Positions 54,541 through 62,878 are shown, counted from the first letter of the stretch. The stretch: 64,000 nt of DNA from Arachnia rubra (GCF_019973735.1 NZ_AP024463.1:372001-436000); one strand, 5' to 3'. Translations and numbers: made by a program. Notes: generated by a model not told the origin, from the letters alone.

Positions 54541-55466
54541 TTCACTCCGAGGCCGATGGAGGCCAGGTATTCGCGGACTTTGATGGCGTTGGGCAGCGGG
54601 TAGGACGGGTCACAGCCATACATGTCCTGCTCGCAGATGACGTAGAGCTCCTTGTCGAGATCGGCGAGGGCCTCGACGAGGCTCGGCATGTCGGGTTCAC
54701 CCTCCGGTGGCGGCACGGAGCAGCCCGCCTTGACGGCCTTCACGAACGGCCAGTCCTCGTCGTGGGCTTGTTTGACAAGCTTCGGGTCCATGGCCTTGAT
54801 GTGGACGTAGGAGATGCGCTCCGGGTAGTCGCGGATCAGGGCGGTGTTGTCGGCCATGCCGTAGACGATGTGGCCGGTGTCCAGGCAGAACCCGACGTAC
54901 TCGGGGTCGGTGGCCTGGAAGATGCGGTCGATGTCCTCGCGGGTCTCGATGTGGGAGTCGCCGTGCGGGTGGAGGACCATCGTGAGGCCGTAGTCCTCCT
55001 TCATCATGCGGCCGAGCCGGTTGGCGTTGTTGATGTACAGATCCCAGGCCTCGCCGTCGAGGTGACGCACATCGGTGAACTCGCCGGTGTGCTCGTCGCG
55101 GAACATCGGTGGCAGGTGCACCACGTACTCGGCGCCGACGGCGGCGTGGGTCTCACCGATGGCGCGGAAGGTGCGCTCCGTGTCGGCCCAGGCCTCGGCC
55201 TTGTGGAGGACGCCCCAACCAGTGCCGGCGACGACGCGGAAACCTCGCTTGCCCATTTCCTCGGCCAGGCGCGTGGGGTCGGTGGGGAAGTAGCCGAAGG
55301 GACCGGTCTCCATCACGGAGAAACCAGCCTCGGCCATCTCGTCGAGGGCTTTCTCCCACGGAATTTGCGCCGGATCCTCGGGGAACCAGACGCCCCACTG
55401 GTCAGGACAGACGCCGATGGTCAGCTTGTTGTATCGGGGTTCGGGGTTGCGGGACTTGTCGGCCAT
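54537..55466 (-). CDS. iolE: IolE-like inosose dehydratase
   Basis: 309 residues of the xylose-isomerase-like barrel, with the IolE-type start [17 protein letters not shown] and [24 protein letters not shown], then [32 protein letters not shown] and [10 protein letters not shown], which carry the metal-binding Glu/Asp/His residues. IolE dehydrates 2-keto-myo-inositol to a diketone. It is first in the three-gene minus-strand operon, facing a divergent dehydrogenase. The function is fairly well supported by neighbours, but another keto-sugar could be the true substrate. Confidence 0.8.
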   Translation of the reverse strand: MADKSRNPEPRYNKLTIGVCPDQWGVWFPEDPAQIPWEKALDEMAEAGFSVMETGPFGYFPTDPTRLAEEMGKRGFRVVAGTGWGVLHKAEAWADTERTFRAIGETHAAVGAEYVVHLPPMFRDEHTGEFTDVRHLDGEAWDLYINNANRLGRMMKEDYGLTMVLHPHGDSHIETREDIDRIFQATDPEYVGFCLDTGHIVYGMADNTALIRDYPERISYVHIKAMDPKLVKQAHDEDWPFVKAVKAGCSVPPPEGEPDMPSLVEALADLDKELYVICEQDMYGCDPSYPLPNAIKVREYLASIGLGVK

Positions 55467-55500
55467 GGAGGTCCTTTCTGGCGCGTCGTTGGGCGCCTCC

Positions 55501-55562
55501 AGACTAGGTTTCAGGCAAATGTCCTGTCAATTGGTTTTGCATTCTCTATTTCGTTAATGAAA
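55501..55562. promoter_or_regulatory. Divergent promoter and operator of the inositol-type genes
   Basis: On the minus strand TTGACA (55530-55525) and TAGTCT (55506-55501) are 18 bases apart, a good promoter for the iolE-iolG operon. A 14-bp near-palindrome, TTTCGTTAATGAAA (55549-55562, one mismatched pair), lies upstream of it and near the plus-strand promoter of the divergent dehydrogenase, so one regulator could control both directions. Confidence 0.55.
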
Positions 55563-55667
55563 CTGATTCCCAGGGCTGATTTTTGGGGACTGTCTACGGT
55601 CTGGGGCAGGTGATATGTTCGAACAAGTGTGCCACCGCTGAGGGTGGCCCAGACCTGGGAGAAGTGG

Positions 55668-56855
55668 ATGAGCAAGCAGATCGGCGTTGGGGTCATCAGC
55701 CTCGGATGGATGGGCAGGCTGCATGCGCGCAGCTACCGCGCCCTGGCCGAGCGGTACCAGGGACTGGAGGCTGACGTGCAGCTCGTTGCCGCCTGCGACC
55801 CCGTCGAGGCGGCCCGCGACGAGGCTGTCGCCGCTCTCGGCTTCGAGCGCGCCTACGCCGACTACCGTGAGCTCCTGGCGGACCCAGACGTCGATGTGGT
55901 GAGCATCTGCTCCCCGAACTTCCTGCATCACGAGATCGCCCTGGCCGCCATCGCCGCCGGGAAGCCGTTCTGGATCGAGAAGCCAATGGGGGTCTCGGCG
56001 GCGCAGTCGCGGGAGATTGCCGAGGCCGCGGAGGCCGCCGGGCTGATCACGGCCGTCGGCTTCAACTACCGGCACACCCCCGCCATCGAGCGCGCCCGGC
56101 AGCTCATCCGCGACGGCCGGATCGGGCGCGTCACCAACGTGCGGTGCTGGCTGATCGCAGACTACGGGTCGTCGCCGGAGGGGCCGCTGACCTGGCGGCA
56201 CAGCCGCGACAAGGGCGGATCCGGCGTCATTGGCGACCTCCTCAGCCACGGCGCCGACCTGGTGCAGTACCTCGCCGGCCGCATCGAGGCCGTCACCGCG
56301 ACGTCGGCGCAGTTCATCCCCGAGCGCCCCATCCCCACCAAAGCCGGCATCGGACACACCGGCTGGGAGGTCTCCGACGAGCTCGGCGCCGTCGAGAACG
56401 AAGACTGGGTGGCGGTCCTGGCGCGTCTTGAGGGTGGGGCGGTCGCGACCCTGGAGGCCAGCCGCGTCGCCGTCGGCCCGCGCGCCGAGTACATCGTCGA
56501 GGTCTACGGCACGAACGGGTCGCTCAGGTGGAACTTCGAGCACCTCAACGACCTTCTCGTCTGCGCCGGCCGGGACCAGGAGTTCCAGGGGTACACGCGG
56601 GTCATGGCGGGCCCCGACTTCCCCGCGTTCAGTATCTTCCAGCCCGGTGCGGGCACGTCCATGGGCTTCGACGACATGAAGACCGTCGAGGCGGCCCAGT
56701 TCATCGAGTCGGTGCTGACGGGCAGGCAGCTCGCCCCATCGGTGGCCGACGGCTGGGCCGCCGCGGAGATCGACGAGGCCGCCGTCGCCTCAGCGGCTGA
56801 CGGCCAGTGGCACGACGTCCCCGTCGTCACAGGCCGCACGACCTGGCAGGCCTGA
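55668..56855 (+). CDS. Gfo/Idh/MocA-family dehydrogenase
   Basis: 395 residues from ATG 55668 (MSKQIGVGVISLGWMGRLHA), preferred over the longer frame because of GGGAGAAGTGG just upstream. Rossmann NAD(P) site GVGVISLGWMGRLHARSY, then VSICSPNFLHHEIALAA, the IEKPMGV motif and substrate-lobe GFNYRHTPAIERAR and GSGVIGDLLSHGADLVQYL with the Asp/His pair. A second dehydrogenase of the family, divergent from iolE-iolG and sharing the promoter region, so probably oxidises another inositol isomer or a derivative. No transport or sugar specificity can be read from the sequence. Confidence 0.85.
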   Translation: MSKQIGVGVISLGWMGRLHARSYRALAERYQGLEADVQLVAACDPVEAARDEAVAALGFERAYADYRELLADPDVDVVSICSPNFLHHEIALAAIAAGKPFWIEKPMGVSAAQSREIAEAAEAAGLITAVGFNYRHTPAIERARQLIRDGRIGRVTNVRCWLIADYGSSPEGPLTWRHSRDKGGSGVIGDLLSHGADLVQYLAGRIEAVTATSAQFIPERPIPTKAGIGHTGWEVSDELGAVENEDWVAVLARLEGGAVATLEASRVAVGPRAEYIVEVYGTNGSLRWNFEHLNDLLVCAGRDQEFQGYTRVMAGPDFPAFSIFQPGAGTSMGFDDMKTVEAAQFIESVLTGRQLAPSVADGWAAAEIDEAAVASAADGQWHDVPVVTGRTTWQA

Positions 56856-56896
56856 CAGGCCCGACGGCATCCCGGCGTGGCGGGGCTTGTGACCCC

Positions 56897-57634
56897 TCAG
56901 CGCAGCAGGTATAGCGACGAGACGATGGTCAGCGCGATGATGACGCGGTTGAACCACTTCTGGTCGAGGTGGCGAACTGTGACGCGGCCCAGCCATGCGC
57001 CGGATAGCGTCACCGGGACTAGGAGCAGCAGCGGTGTCAGCATGTCGGTGGCAAGCAGCCCGAGGCCGAGCGAGAACGGCAGCTTCGCGATGTTGACCAG
57101 GAAGAAGAACCAGGCCTGGGTGCCCAGGAATCGCATCATGTCGAAACGGGCCGCCAGGAAGTACAGCGTCATCACGGGGCCCCCCGAGTTCGCGGCCATC
57201 GTCGTGAAGCCGCCCAGGGCACCGTAACCGGCCTGCGCCCAGGGTCCCTGGGCAGCGGCGGAGTCCAGGCCGCGGCGCATGCCCCACAGTGTCAGGGCGG
57301 TCAGGGCCAGCAGGATGACGCCGATCGTGCGGCGCATGGTGGTGTTGTCCGCGAAGGCCAGGAAGGCGGCACCCAGCACCACGCCGGCCAGCACCGCAGG
57401 TAGGAGGTGTCTGAGGGTGGTGAAGTCGCAGTCCCTGCGATAGGCCCAGATCGCGACGAGGTCGCCGGCCAGCAGCAGCACCAGCAGCGCCGCCGTCGAC
57501 TCCCGGGCGGGCAGCACGGTGGCATAGGCGGCGACGGCGAGTGTCGCCAACCCGGGCAGTGCCGTCTTTGCGACTCCGACGAGCAGCGCCCCGACCGTCA
57601 GGACACCCCAGGCGACGGCGGGCAACTCGATCAC
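56897..57634 (-). CDS. TSUP-family membrane transporter (TauE/SafE type)
   Basis: 245 residues with about eight hydrophobic segments and the TSUP repeats: the N-terminal GVAKTALPGLATLAV and the C-terminal QAGYGALGGFTTMAANSGGPVMTLYFLA. The family exports sulfite, sulfonates or related anions, or takes up similar compounds. No neighbour indicates the substrate. A truncated relic of the beginning of a similar gene lies about 900 bp away at 58465-58576, suggesting an ancient duplication. Confidence 0.85.
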   Translation of the reverse strand: MIELPAVAWGVLTVGALLVGVAKTALPGLATLAVAAYATVLPARESTAALLVLLLAGDLVAIWAYRRDCDFTTLRHLLPAVLAGVVLGAAFLAFADNTTMRRTIGVILLALTALTLWGMRRGLDSAAAQGPWAQAGYGALGGFTTMAANSGGPVMTLYFLAARFDMMRFLGTQAWFFFLVNIAKLPFSLGLGLLATDMLTPLLLLVPVTLSGAWLGRVTVRHLDQKWFNRVIIALTIVSSLYLLR

Positions 57635-57730
57635 CGGGTCAGCCTACTGGGGGCGTGTCACACTGCTGGCGGAGGGTTCGCTGTCGCGTGGCTGGCGTCT
57701 TTGCCGGCGGCGGTCCAGGCGTCGGAAGAG

Positions 57731-58111
57731 TCAGGAAAGGGCGCTGTGAATGTCGGTATGGGTGAAGTCGTCTCCTTTGAACAGCAGCGGCTCGCCCGTC
57801 ACCTTCGCGGCCGCATAGCTGAAGCAGTCCCCGAAGTTGAGCTTGGCCGGCGAGCCGGAGCCACGTCCGAAACGCTCCTGAGCGCGGATCGCCTCGTAGA
57901 GATGCTCAGCATTGATGTCGAGGACTTCGAACCCCATGTCAGCCACGAAATCCTCTGCCAGCCCTGGATCGGCGCGGCTGACAATCGCCATCTCCAAGAC
58001 AGAAGCCGCTGATATTCGGACATGAGAGGCTGCCGCGATGGTCTTCAAAAACTCTTCGGCCTCCGGTTCGTGTCGCATCACTGCGATGGCCGCTGAAGTG
58101 TCGATGATCAT
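57731..58111 (-). CDS. vapC: VapC-type PIN-domain ribonuclease toxin
   Basis: 126 residues with the PIN acidic residues D4 (MIIDTSAAI), E40 (ASVLEMAIV), D95 (LNFGDCFSYAAA) and D114/D115 (LLFKGDDFTHTD). VapC family endoribonuclease inhibited by the VapB encoded upstream, with which it overlaps by 4 bases. Only distantly related to the VapC at 1309. The target is unknown. Confidence 0.9.
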   Translation of the reverse strand: MIIDTSAAIAVMRHEPEAEEFLKTIAAASHVRISAASVLEMAIVSRADPGLAEDFVADMGFEVLDINAEHLYEAIRAQERFGRGSGSPAKLNFGDCFSYAAAKVTGEPLLFKGDDFTHTDIHSALS

Positions 58112-58350
58112 TTGGGGAGGCCGTTCTCGTCATAAATGTCGTCATCCGTGAGCCACAGATGTTTGGTCTTGGCTGCTCGTGCCTGGATCTTCTTGATGGC
58201 TGCCAGCCGGTTGATGCGCCGCTGTTCCTGCTCGGTCAGCTGCTGTTCGACAGCCTCCCGCACGACCTCCACCGCGGTGGTGCCGCGCTGCTCGGCCAGG
58301 GTGTCGATCATCAGCTGCACCCGTGGGTCGTCGATGATGAGTGTTGTCAT
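58108..58350 (-). CDS. vapB: VapB-type antitoxin
   Basis: 80 residues. A ribbon-helix-helix-like start (TTLIIDDPRVQLMIDTLAEQRGTTAVEVVREAV) and a charged C-terminal part (HLWLTDDDIYDENGLPK) fit the type II antitoxins of the VapB/PSK-like group. It precedes and overlaps the PIN toxin gene. Different in fold from the AbrB-type VapB at 1061, so the two modules are unrelated. Confidence 0.85.
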   Translation of the reverse strand: MTTLIIDDPRVQLMIDTLAEQRGTTAVEVVREAVEQQLTEQEQRRINRLAAIKKIQARAAKTKHLWLTDDDIYDENGLPK

Positions 58351-58381
58351 GGGCCAAGTCTAGTTCGTGGCCCTACCTCCG

Positions 58382-58428
58382 GTTTGCTGGCCTTGTGTGC
58401 GTTTGCCTGTGCTGTGAGGCCAGCAAAC
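58382..58428 (+). repeat. Dispersed palindromic repeat, copy 2
   Basis: GTTTGCTGGCCT (58382-58393) and AGGCCAGCAAAC (58417-58428) with a 23-base loop, nearly identical to 14415-14461 (loop differences only in its first seven bases). It is followed by a further GGCCAGCAG. This copy lies just upstream of the vapB gene. Confidence 0.75.
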
Positions 58429-58464
58429 AGCGATAAGGCCAGCAGAGTGTGGGAGTGGCGGGAG

Positions 58465-58576
58465 GTAGTCGCCAGCCCGGGCAGCGCCGTCTTTGCCACT
58501 CCGGCGAGCTGTTCCGACAAGCAATGCTGTGCCCCGGCAGTAGCACTGCCCGCACGGTGGGATTGATCTCGATCAT
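58465..58576 (-). pseudogene. Relic of a TSUP transporter 5' end
   Basis: 58468-58508 matches 57543-57583 of the TSUP gene at 37 of 41 bases (coding VAKTALPGLA). Starting from ATG 58576 (MIEIN, compare MIELP in the intact gene) the distance to this motif is almost the same, about 68 bases, but the frame shifts between. Nothing further of the gene is recognisable. A short remnant after duplication or deletion. Confidence 0.5.
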
Positions 58577-58846
58577 CGCGACTTCGAAGAATTCTTAGGT
58601 ACCGCTAGCCCGGGACGCCTGGCTGCCGAGACGGACTCATTTCGCTCTGACAAGGCATAATGTGGTGAAAACGGCTGCCAAGGTGCGTCGGGCTGACCCG
58701 TCGTCGTGCCCATGATGTCCCAAAGGCTGACGGAATCCTGAGGTAAACCTGAGAATCCCGCGAAAGCTTGAGCCGCGCCCATGGAAGGGTTGGGCCGCGA
58801 AGGAGGGCCGAGGCTCTCGGCCCAGGAAACTTGACAAGGAGGTCTG

Positions 58847-60062
58847 ATGAGACGATTACTTGCAGCATTAGCGGCCGCGTGCCTCATGGCGTGCGCACCT
58901 CTTACCGCCCGGGCGGACTCCATCCCCACCGTCAAGGATGTCAAAGCCCTCATGGCCTCGAAAGGCCTGAGCGGCAAGGTCCGCACGCAGGGGAATGCCA
59001 CCGCGGACGATGGTGCTGGGACCGTCTGGGAAATCGTTGGCAGCAAGCCGGATAGCGCTGACGGCAACATGGGTGTCCCGACGGCCAACGGAAAGTGGGC
59101 CATCCCCGTGGGGATCGCCGACAGCCCAACCGTCGCGAAAGTGAGCTTTACCCTCGACGTCGCCAAGCGTGCCCGCACGTTCGTCGACGCCGGTCGTTCC
59201 TTGATCTGGGATCCCCAGCGTAAGACCCCCTTAACAACGAACATAATCGTCCATAAAGAATACAAAGCACCCTACGCGCTGACCTGCTCGTCGTTCGTAT
59301 AGCCCCGTTAAAACAAAACCTGCTGTCCTGAATAAGCCAAACCCCCGCCGCATGGGCCTGAAAATCAGATAAACATTTAGATTTTGTTAAATGTGAGCTA
59401 TATCAATGGTCATGAACGGCTGGGACTACAAGCACACCACCTACGTCGATGACAAGAATACCCGCGTCGGCGACTACGTCGACTTCGGCAAAGGTCGCAC
59501 CCAGGTGGGGCAGGCATACGAGGTCGCGGCGTGGCTGTTCAAGCAGAACCGTGCCTGGACCGATCCCGGCAAGGGCGACTGGCAGCCCGGCGATCTACTG
59601 TTCTGGTCGCATCCGGACCCGGAGGGTGCCGGCACCACCGGCGTTTACTTCGCCAACGTCCACCACGTGGCCCTCTACATCGGCGACAACAAGGTCGTTC
59701 ACTCGTGGGGCGTCGCATCCGGCGCCGGCGTCGTCGAGGAGCCCGTCACGGATCTCATGCGCGACAAGGTGACCCTCGTCGGCCGTCCCAATTGGTTTGA
59801 CTTTACCGGCAACGCCGACGGCGGCAGTAAGACCCCTGCGTCAAGCGCCGAGTCCCCCTCGGAGTCGACTTCAGCCGAGCTATCGAACGTTGCCTCGAAG
59901 CCCGCGGAGAGCGCCCCATCGTCTACGCCGTCCGACTCGGCCTCCGCCTCCGAGGAAGGTTCGGCCAGCGCATTGCCAGGCGGCGAAGCCCTCGCCAGTG
60001 TGGCGGCGACCCTGACGTCCTCAGAGACGCCCATCGACCTGGCACTCGCCACAGCGGCATAG
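58847..60062 (+). pseudogene. NlpC/P60 cell-wall hydrolase gene, cut by a 101-bp MITE-like element
   Basis: Part 1 (58847-59299) starts at ATG after a strong AAGGAGG and has a signal peptide (MRRLLAALAAACLMACAPLT) and a domain ending LTCSSFV, with the likely catalytic Cys. Part 2 (59406-60062) continues MVMNGWDYKHTTYVDD, has WQPGDLLFW and the catalytic His in HHVALYIG, then a Ser/Pro/Ala-rich tail. Removing bases 59300-59402 gives GTA-TCA-ATG, an unbroken frame of 370 residues. The family is an NlpC/P60-type endopeptidase cutting peptidoglycan cross-links or stems. As read it cannot make the complete enzyme: stop TAG follows Val. Confidence 0.85.
59300..59400. mobile_element. MITE-like insertion with TA target duplication
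   Basis: 101 bp bounded by TA on each side (59298-59299 and 59401-59402). Its ends are imperfect inverted repeats: the first 24 bases including the TA (TATAGC at the outer end) match the complement of the last 24 at 17 positions, including TATAGC and an AACAAAA core. It is AT-richer than its surroundings and has no gene. Short length, inverted repeats and TA duplication fit a MITE mobilised by an IS630/Tc1-like transposase not found in this window. Confidence 0.75.
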
Positions 60063-60356
60063 GAGGCTGCGCTCTAGTGGGTGTATAAAACGCTGATTTT
60101 CGCAGCACTCCGTATTTTGCAGCGCTCCGTCGCCGGCACCCTCGGGATGCCGGCGACGCTGGGTGTGGTGGCCGGATGCCGGTCGGCGCTGCGGAAGCTG
60201 CCGGGCACGGCCGATCCCGCGTCACCGGCCCTGGGTCGTCGGCGGGGAAAGCCCCACAGCGACTGGCCCGCCGAGACGGCCCCGCACAGCCACCCCGCCC
60301 GCCATGCTCCTACGGGGACCGGAGACGGCCCGGCGCGCGGGTCCGGCAGGATCTGG
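60063..60356. other. Intergenic region between nlpC-like gene and dnaB
   Basis: About 294 bases between convergent genes. It holds a perfect 11-bp hairpin, CGTCGCCGGCA (60128-60138) with TGCCGGCGACG (60148-60158), probably acting as a terminator. No gene recognised. Confidence 0.5.
60128..60158. terminator. GC-rich hairpin between convergent genes
   Basis: CGTCGCCGGCA and TGCCGGCGACG (11-bp perfect stem, 9-base loop) about 65 bases past the nlpC-like stop. No T-run follows on the plus strand, but the position suits bidirectional termination. Confidence 0.45.
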
Positions 60357-61745
60357 TCAGCCGGCGTTGAAGGTGACCACCGGCTGGTTGGTGAAACGAG
60401 AGTAGTGGCCCTGGAACAGGGCGTCGATCTTGTCGAGCTGCCCGTTGCGGTGCTTCAGGATGTGGAAGGCCGCCTGGCCGCGTTCCTCGTCGGTGGGGTT
60501 CTGGGTGTACAGCTCGGGACGGTGCAGCATGATCACGATGTCGGCGTCCTGCTCCAGCGAGCCCGACTCGCGCAGGTCGGCGAGCTGTGGCACCCCGTCC
60601 TTGCGCTGCTCGGTGTTGCGGCTGAGCTGCGACAGCGCGATCACCGGCACCTCCAACTCCTTGGCCAGCAGCTTGATCTGGCGTGAGAACTCCGAGACCT
60701 CCAGCTGGCGGGACTCCACCTTCTTGCCTGACGTCATCAGCTGGATGTAGTCGATGCAGATCAGCTGAAGGTTGTTGCGCTGCTTCAGGCGACGCGCCTT
60801 CGCACGGATCTCCATCATCGTCAGGTTGGGGGAGTCGTCGATGAAGAATGGCTTCCCCGACAGCGTCACGGAGCGGTCGGTGATGCGCTGCCAGTCGTTC
60901 TCGTCCATGCGGCCGCCGCGGATCTTCTGCAGCGGCACCGATGCCTCCGCGCTCAGCACCTTCATCACGATCTCCGTGCGGCTCATCTCCAGGGAGAAGA
61001 AGACTGTCGCGAGGTCGTGGTGGATGGCCGCGGCGCGGCAGACGTCAAGGGCGAACGTGGACTTCCCGACCCCTGGCCGGGCGGCGACGATGACCATCTG
61101 GCCGGGGTGGAGGCCGTTCGTCAGGGTGTCGAGGTCGGTGAAGCCCGTCGGCACCCCGGACAGGGCATCGCCGGAGTTCGCTATCGCCTCCATCTCGTCG
61201 AAGGTCGGCTCCATCAGCTCGTTCAGCGACTTGTAGTCCTCGCTGGTCTTGGAGCCCGTGACCTCGAAGAGCGTCTGCTGGGCTTCGTCGACGATCTTGT
61301 CGACGTCGCCCTGCCCCTGGTAGCCGAGCTGCGCTATCCGGATCGACGCGTTCACCAGGCGCCGCAGGATCGCCTTCTCGCGCACGATCTCCGCGTAGTA
61401 GGAGGCGTTGGCTGCGATGGAGATGGTGGCCAGCAGGTCGTGGAGGTAGACGGCCCCGCCGACGCGCTGGAGGTCGCCGGTGCGGCTGAGCTCAGCGGCG
61501 ACGGTGATGGGATCGGCTGGTTCGCCGCGGCCGTAGAGGCTGATGATCGACTCGAAGACAGTCTCGTGCCGGGGCTGGTAGAAGTCGCTGCCGCGCAGCA
61601 CTTCGACCACGTCGGAAATCGCGTCCTTGCTCATCAGCATGGCGCCGAGGACGCTCTGCTCGGCCTGGAGGTCCTGCGGGGGAGTGCGGCCCACAGACTC
61701 CTCGGCGTATGCCTCCGAGGTGTAATCCTCCAATTCCTCCAACAT
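60357..61745 (-). CDS. dnaB: Replicative DNA helicase DnaB
   Basis: 462 residues. N-terminal DnaB domain (PPQDLQAEQSVLGAMLMSKDAI, about 21-125), linker, then RecA-like core with Walker A ARPGVGKST (about 220-228), LEMSR motif with Glu, FIDDSPNLTMMEIRAKARRL, Walker B LICIDYIQLM and ALSQLSRNTEQRKDGVPQLADLRESGSLEQDAD. Hexameric 5'-3' helicase that unwinds the chromosome at forks and binds primase. No intein, unlike some actinobacterial dnaB genes. Monocistronic here; motifs resembling DnaA boxes lie upstream. Confidence 0.97.
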   Translation of the reverse strand: MLEELEDYTSEAYAEESVGRTPPQDLQAEQSVLGAMLMSKDAISDVVEVLRGSDFYQPRHETVFESIISLYGRGEPADPITVAAELSRTGDLQRVGGAVYLHDLLATISIAANASYYAEIVREKAILRRLVNASIRIAQLGYQGQGDVDKIVDEAQQTLFEVTGSKTSEDYKSLNELMEPTFDEMEAIANSGDALSGVPTGFTDLDTLTNGLHPGQMVIVAARPGVGKSTFALDVCRAAAIHHDLATVFFSLEMSRTEIVMKVLSAEASVPLQKIRGGRMDENDWQRITDRSVTLSGKPFFIDDSPNLTMMEIRAKARRLKQRNNLQLICIDYIQLMTSGKKVESRQLEVSEFSRQIKLLAKELEVPVIALSQLSRNTEQRKDGVPQLADLRESGSLEQDADIVIMLHRPELYTQNPTDEERGQAAFHILKHRNGQLDKIDALFQGHYSRFTNQPVVTFNAG

Positions 61746-62171
61746 GCCTTACCCTTCCTGCCCCCAACCGGGCTAATCAATGTAATCCCGGGCGACGACA
61801 TCACCGGGAAGGGTTTGTGGAAAACTTCTGTGGAGAGCTGTGGACAGGCGGTGTGTAAGCGACGATGTCCCGCCCCAGAAGTAGAGGAAAACCCTCAGGA
61901 TCGTTATTTAATCGTTATAAACCCATGGTCAGGACGGTTCTGGTGCCGCTTTTCCCATCTCGTCCCGGGGGCTGTGGATAAAAATGAGGCGGCAAAGGTT
62001 AATGGTGAGAATCCGCGCCGGGCGCCATGGGTAAGCCCCAGCCCGGGCGGCCGGTTCCACCGCGTGAGGCGTCTCCGCCGCCTGTGTCATCGCAGCTCTT
62101 ACCCCATGGACTTCGCCGGCATGCGGCGGTGTTTGTGGGGGCGCGCCCGGGCTGCCGAGGAGTCACTCTTG
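61746..62171. other. Intergenic region dnaB / csoR with DnaA-box-like motifs
   Basis: About 460 bases up to the csoR start. Four TGTGGA motifs occur at 61816, 61829, 61839 and 61973 (the last continues TGTGGATAA, the classical DnaA box; the third is TGTGGACAG). The region must carry the dnaB promoter on the minus strand. The plus-strand open frame crossing it shows no protein-like pattern before csoR. Confidence 0.5.
61973..61981 (-). promoter_or_regulatory. DnaA box (TTATCCACA on the minus strand)
   Basis: TGTGGATAA at 61973-61981 is the exact complement of the Escherichia-type DnaA box. Three related motifs are clustered 130-160 bases away (61816-61847). This could be DnaA control of dnaB expression or a minor initiator-binding locus rather than oriC, because no dnaA or dnaN gene is present. 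Confidence 0.5.
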
Positions 62172-62200
62172 TTGAATCTATTACCCCTGGGGGGTATTGT
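62172..62200 (+). promoter_or_regulatory. csoR: csoR promoter with CsoR-type operator
   Basis: TTGAAT (-35, 62172-62177), 17-base spacer and TATTGT (-10, 62195-62200). Inside the spacer, TACCCC (62182-62187) and GGGGTA (62191-62196) form the G-tract palindrome typical of CsoR operators, overlapping the -10. Transcription should start about at 62207-62208, directly at the GTG start, so the mRNA is probably leaderless. Confidence 0.75.
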
Positions 62201-62207
62201 CCTGGTC

Positions 62208-62516
62208 GTGGAAAAGGATCACGAGGGCTGCCATGCGCAGTACGGCTACACCTCCGACAAACAGGCCTATCTGCGGCGTCTGCGCTTGATAGAGGGGCAG
62301 ACCCGGGGCATCGCCCGCATGATGGAACAGGACGAGTACTGCATCGACATCATGACCCAGATCTCCGCCGTCACCAGCGCCCTCAAGGCAGTCTCGATGG
62401 CCCTTCTCAAAGACCACCTGGAGCATTGCGTCGCCGCCGCCGTCAGGGAGGGCGGGGACGCGGCCCAGGAGAAATTCGACGAGGCCATGACCGCGATCTC
62501 CCGGCTGGCCCGCTGA
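62208..62516 (+). CDS. csoR: Copper-sensing repressor CsoR
   Basis: 102 residues from GTG 62208, placed right at the predicted transcription start. The Cu(I)-binding triad of the family is present with correct spacing: C45 (DEYCIDIMTQI), H70 and C74 (LKDHLEHC). RLRLIEGQTRGIARM is the DNA/oligomer face. CsoR represses copper-efflux genes and lets go when it binds Cu(I). The following copZ and copA have the usual order, so CsoR should control its own operon through the palindrome upstream. Confidence 0.93.
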   Translation: MEKDHEGCHAQYGYTSDKQAYLRRLRLIEGQTRGIARMMEQDEYCIDIMTQISAVTSALKAVSMALLKDHLEHCVAAAVREGGDAAQEKFDEAMTAISRLAR

Positions 62517-62611
62517 GGCCCGCCGCGCCGGTTCATCGTCAACCCGCTCCCGGCGGGAAGCGGGGAAAGCGCCGGGCCCTGCGGCCAGGCCAGAATCCAG
62601 AAAGGAAAACC

Positions 62612-62821
62612 ATGAAGACCACCTACGCCGTCAGCGGAATGACCTGCGGGCACTGCGCCTCCCACGTCACCGAGGAGGTGCAGGCAATCAATGGCGTCGA
62701 TGGGGTCACCGTCGACTGGGATTCCGGCCAGATGGTCATCGACTCCAGCGACCGCATCCCCTTCGACGCGATCGCCGAGGCTGTTGCCGAGGCCGGCGAC
62801 TACACGGTCACCGAGGCCTGA
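62612..62821 (+). CDS. copZ: Copper chaperone CopZ (heavy-metal-associated domain)
   Basis: 69 residues with the HMA fold and metal site GMTCGHC (C12 and C15). AAAGGAAA precedes the ATG. Copper chaperones of this type carry Cu(I) to the P-type ATPase encoded next (62879). It lies 95 bases after csoR; the same transcript is likely. Confidence 0.93.
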   Translation: MKTTYAVSGMTCGHCASHVTEEVQAINGVDGVTVDWDSGQMVIDSSDRIPFDAIAEAVAEAGDYTVTEA

Positions 62822-62878
62822 GAGGACTCCTGTTGACGGGGGCTCAACGCCGGGAAGCACGGCAGGAAGGAGGCGTTC

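Noticed and set aside
53377..54603. 408-codon plus-strand frame opposite iolG
   Set aside because: Shadow of the minus-strand dehydrogenase, with low-complexity composition and no family motif.
61017..62516. 499-codon plus-strand frame from inside dnaB into csoR
   Set aside because: The upstream part is antisense to dnaB. Only the last 103 codons match CsoR, with promoter and operator right before 62208.
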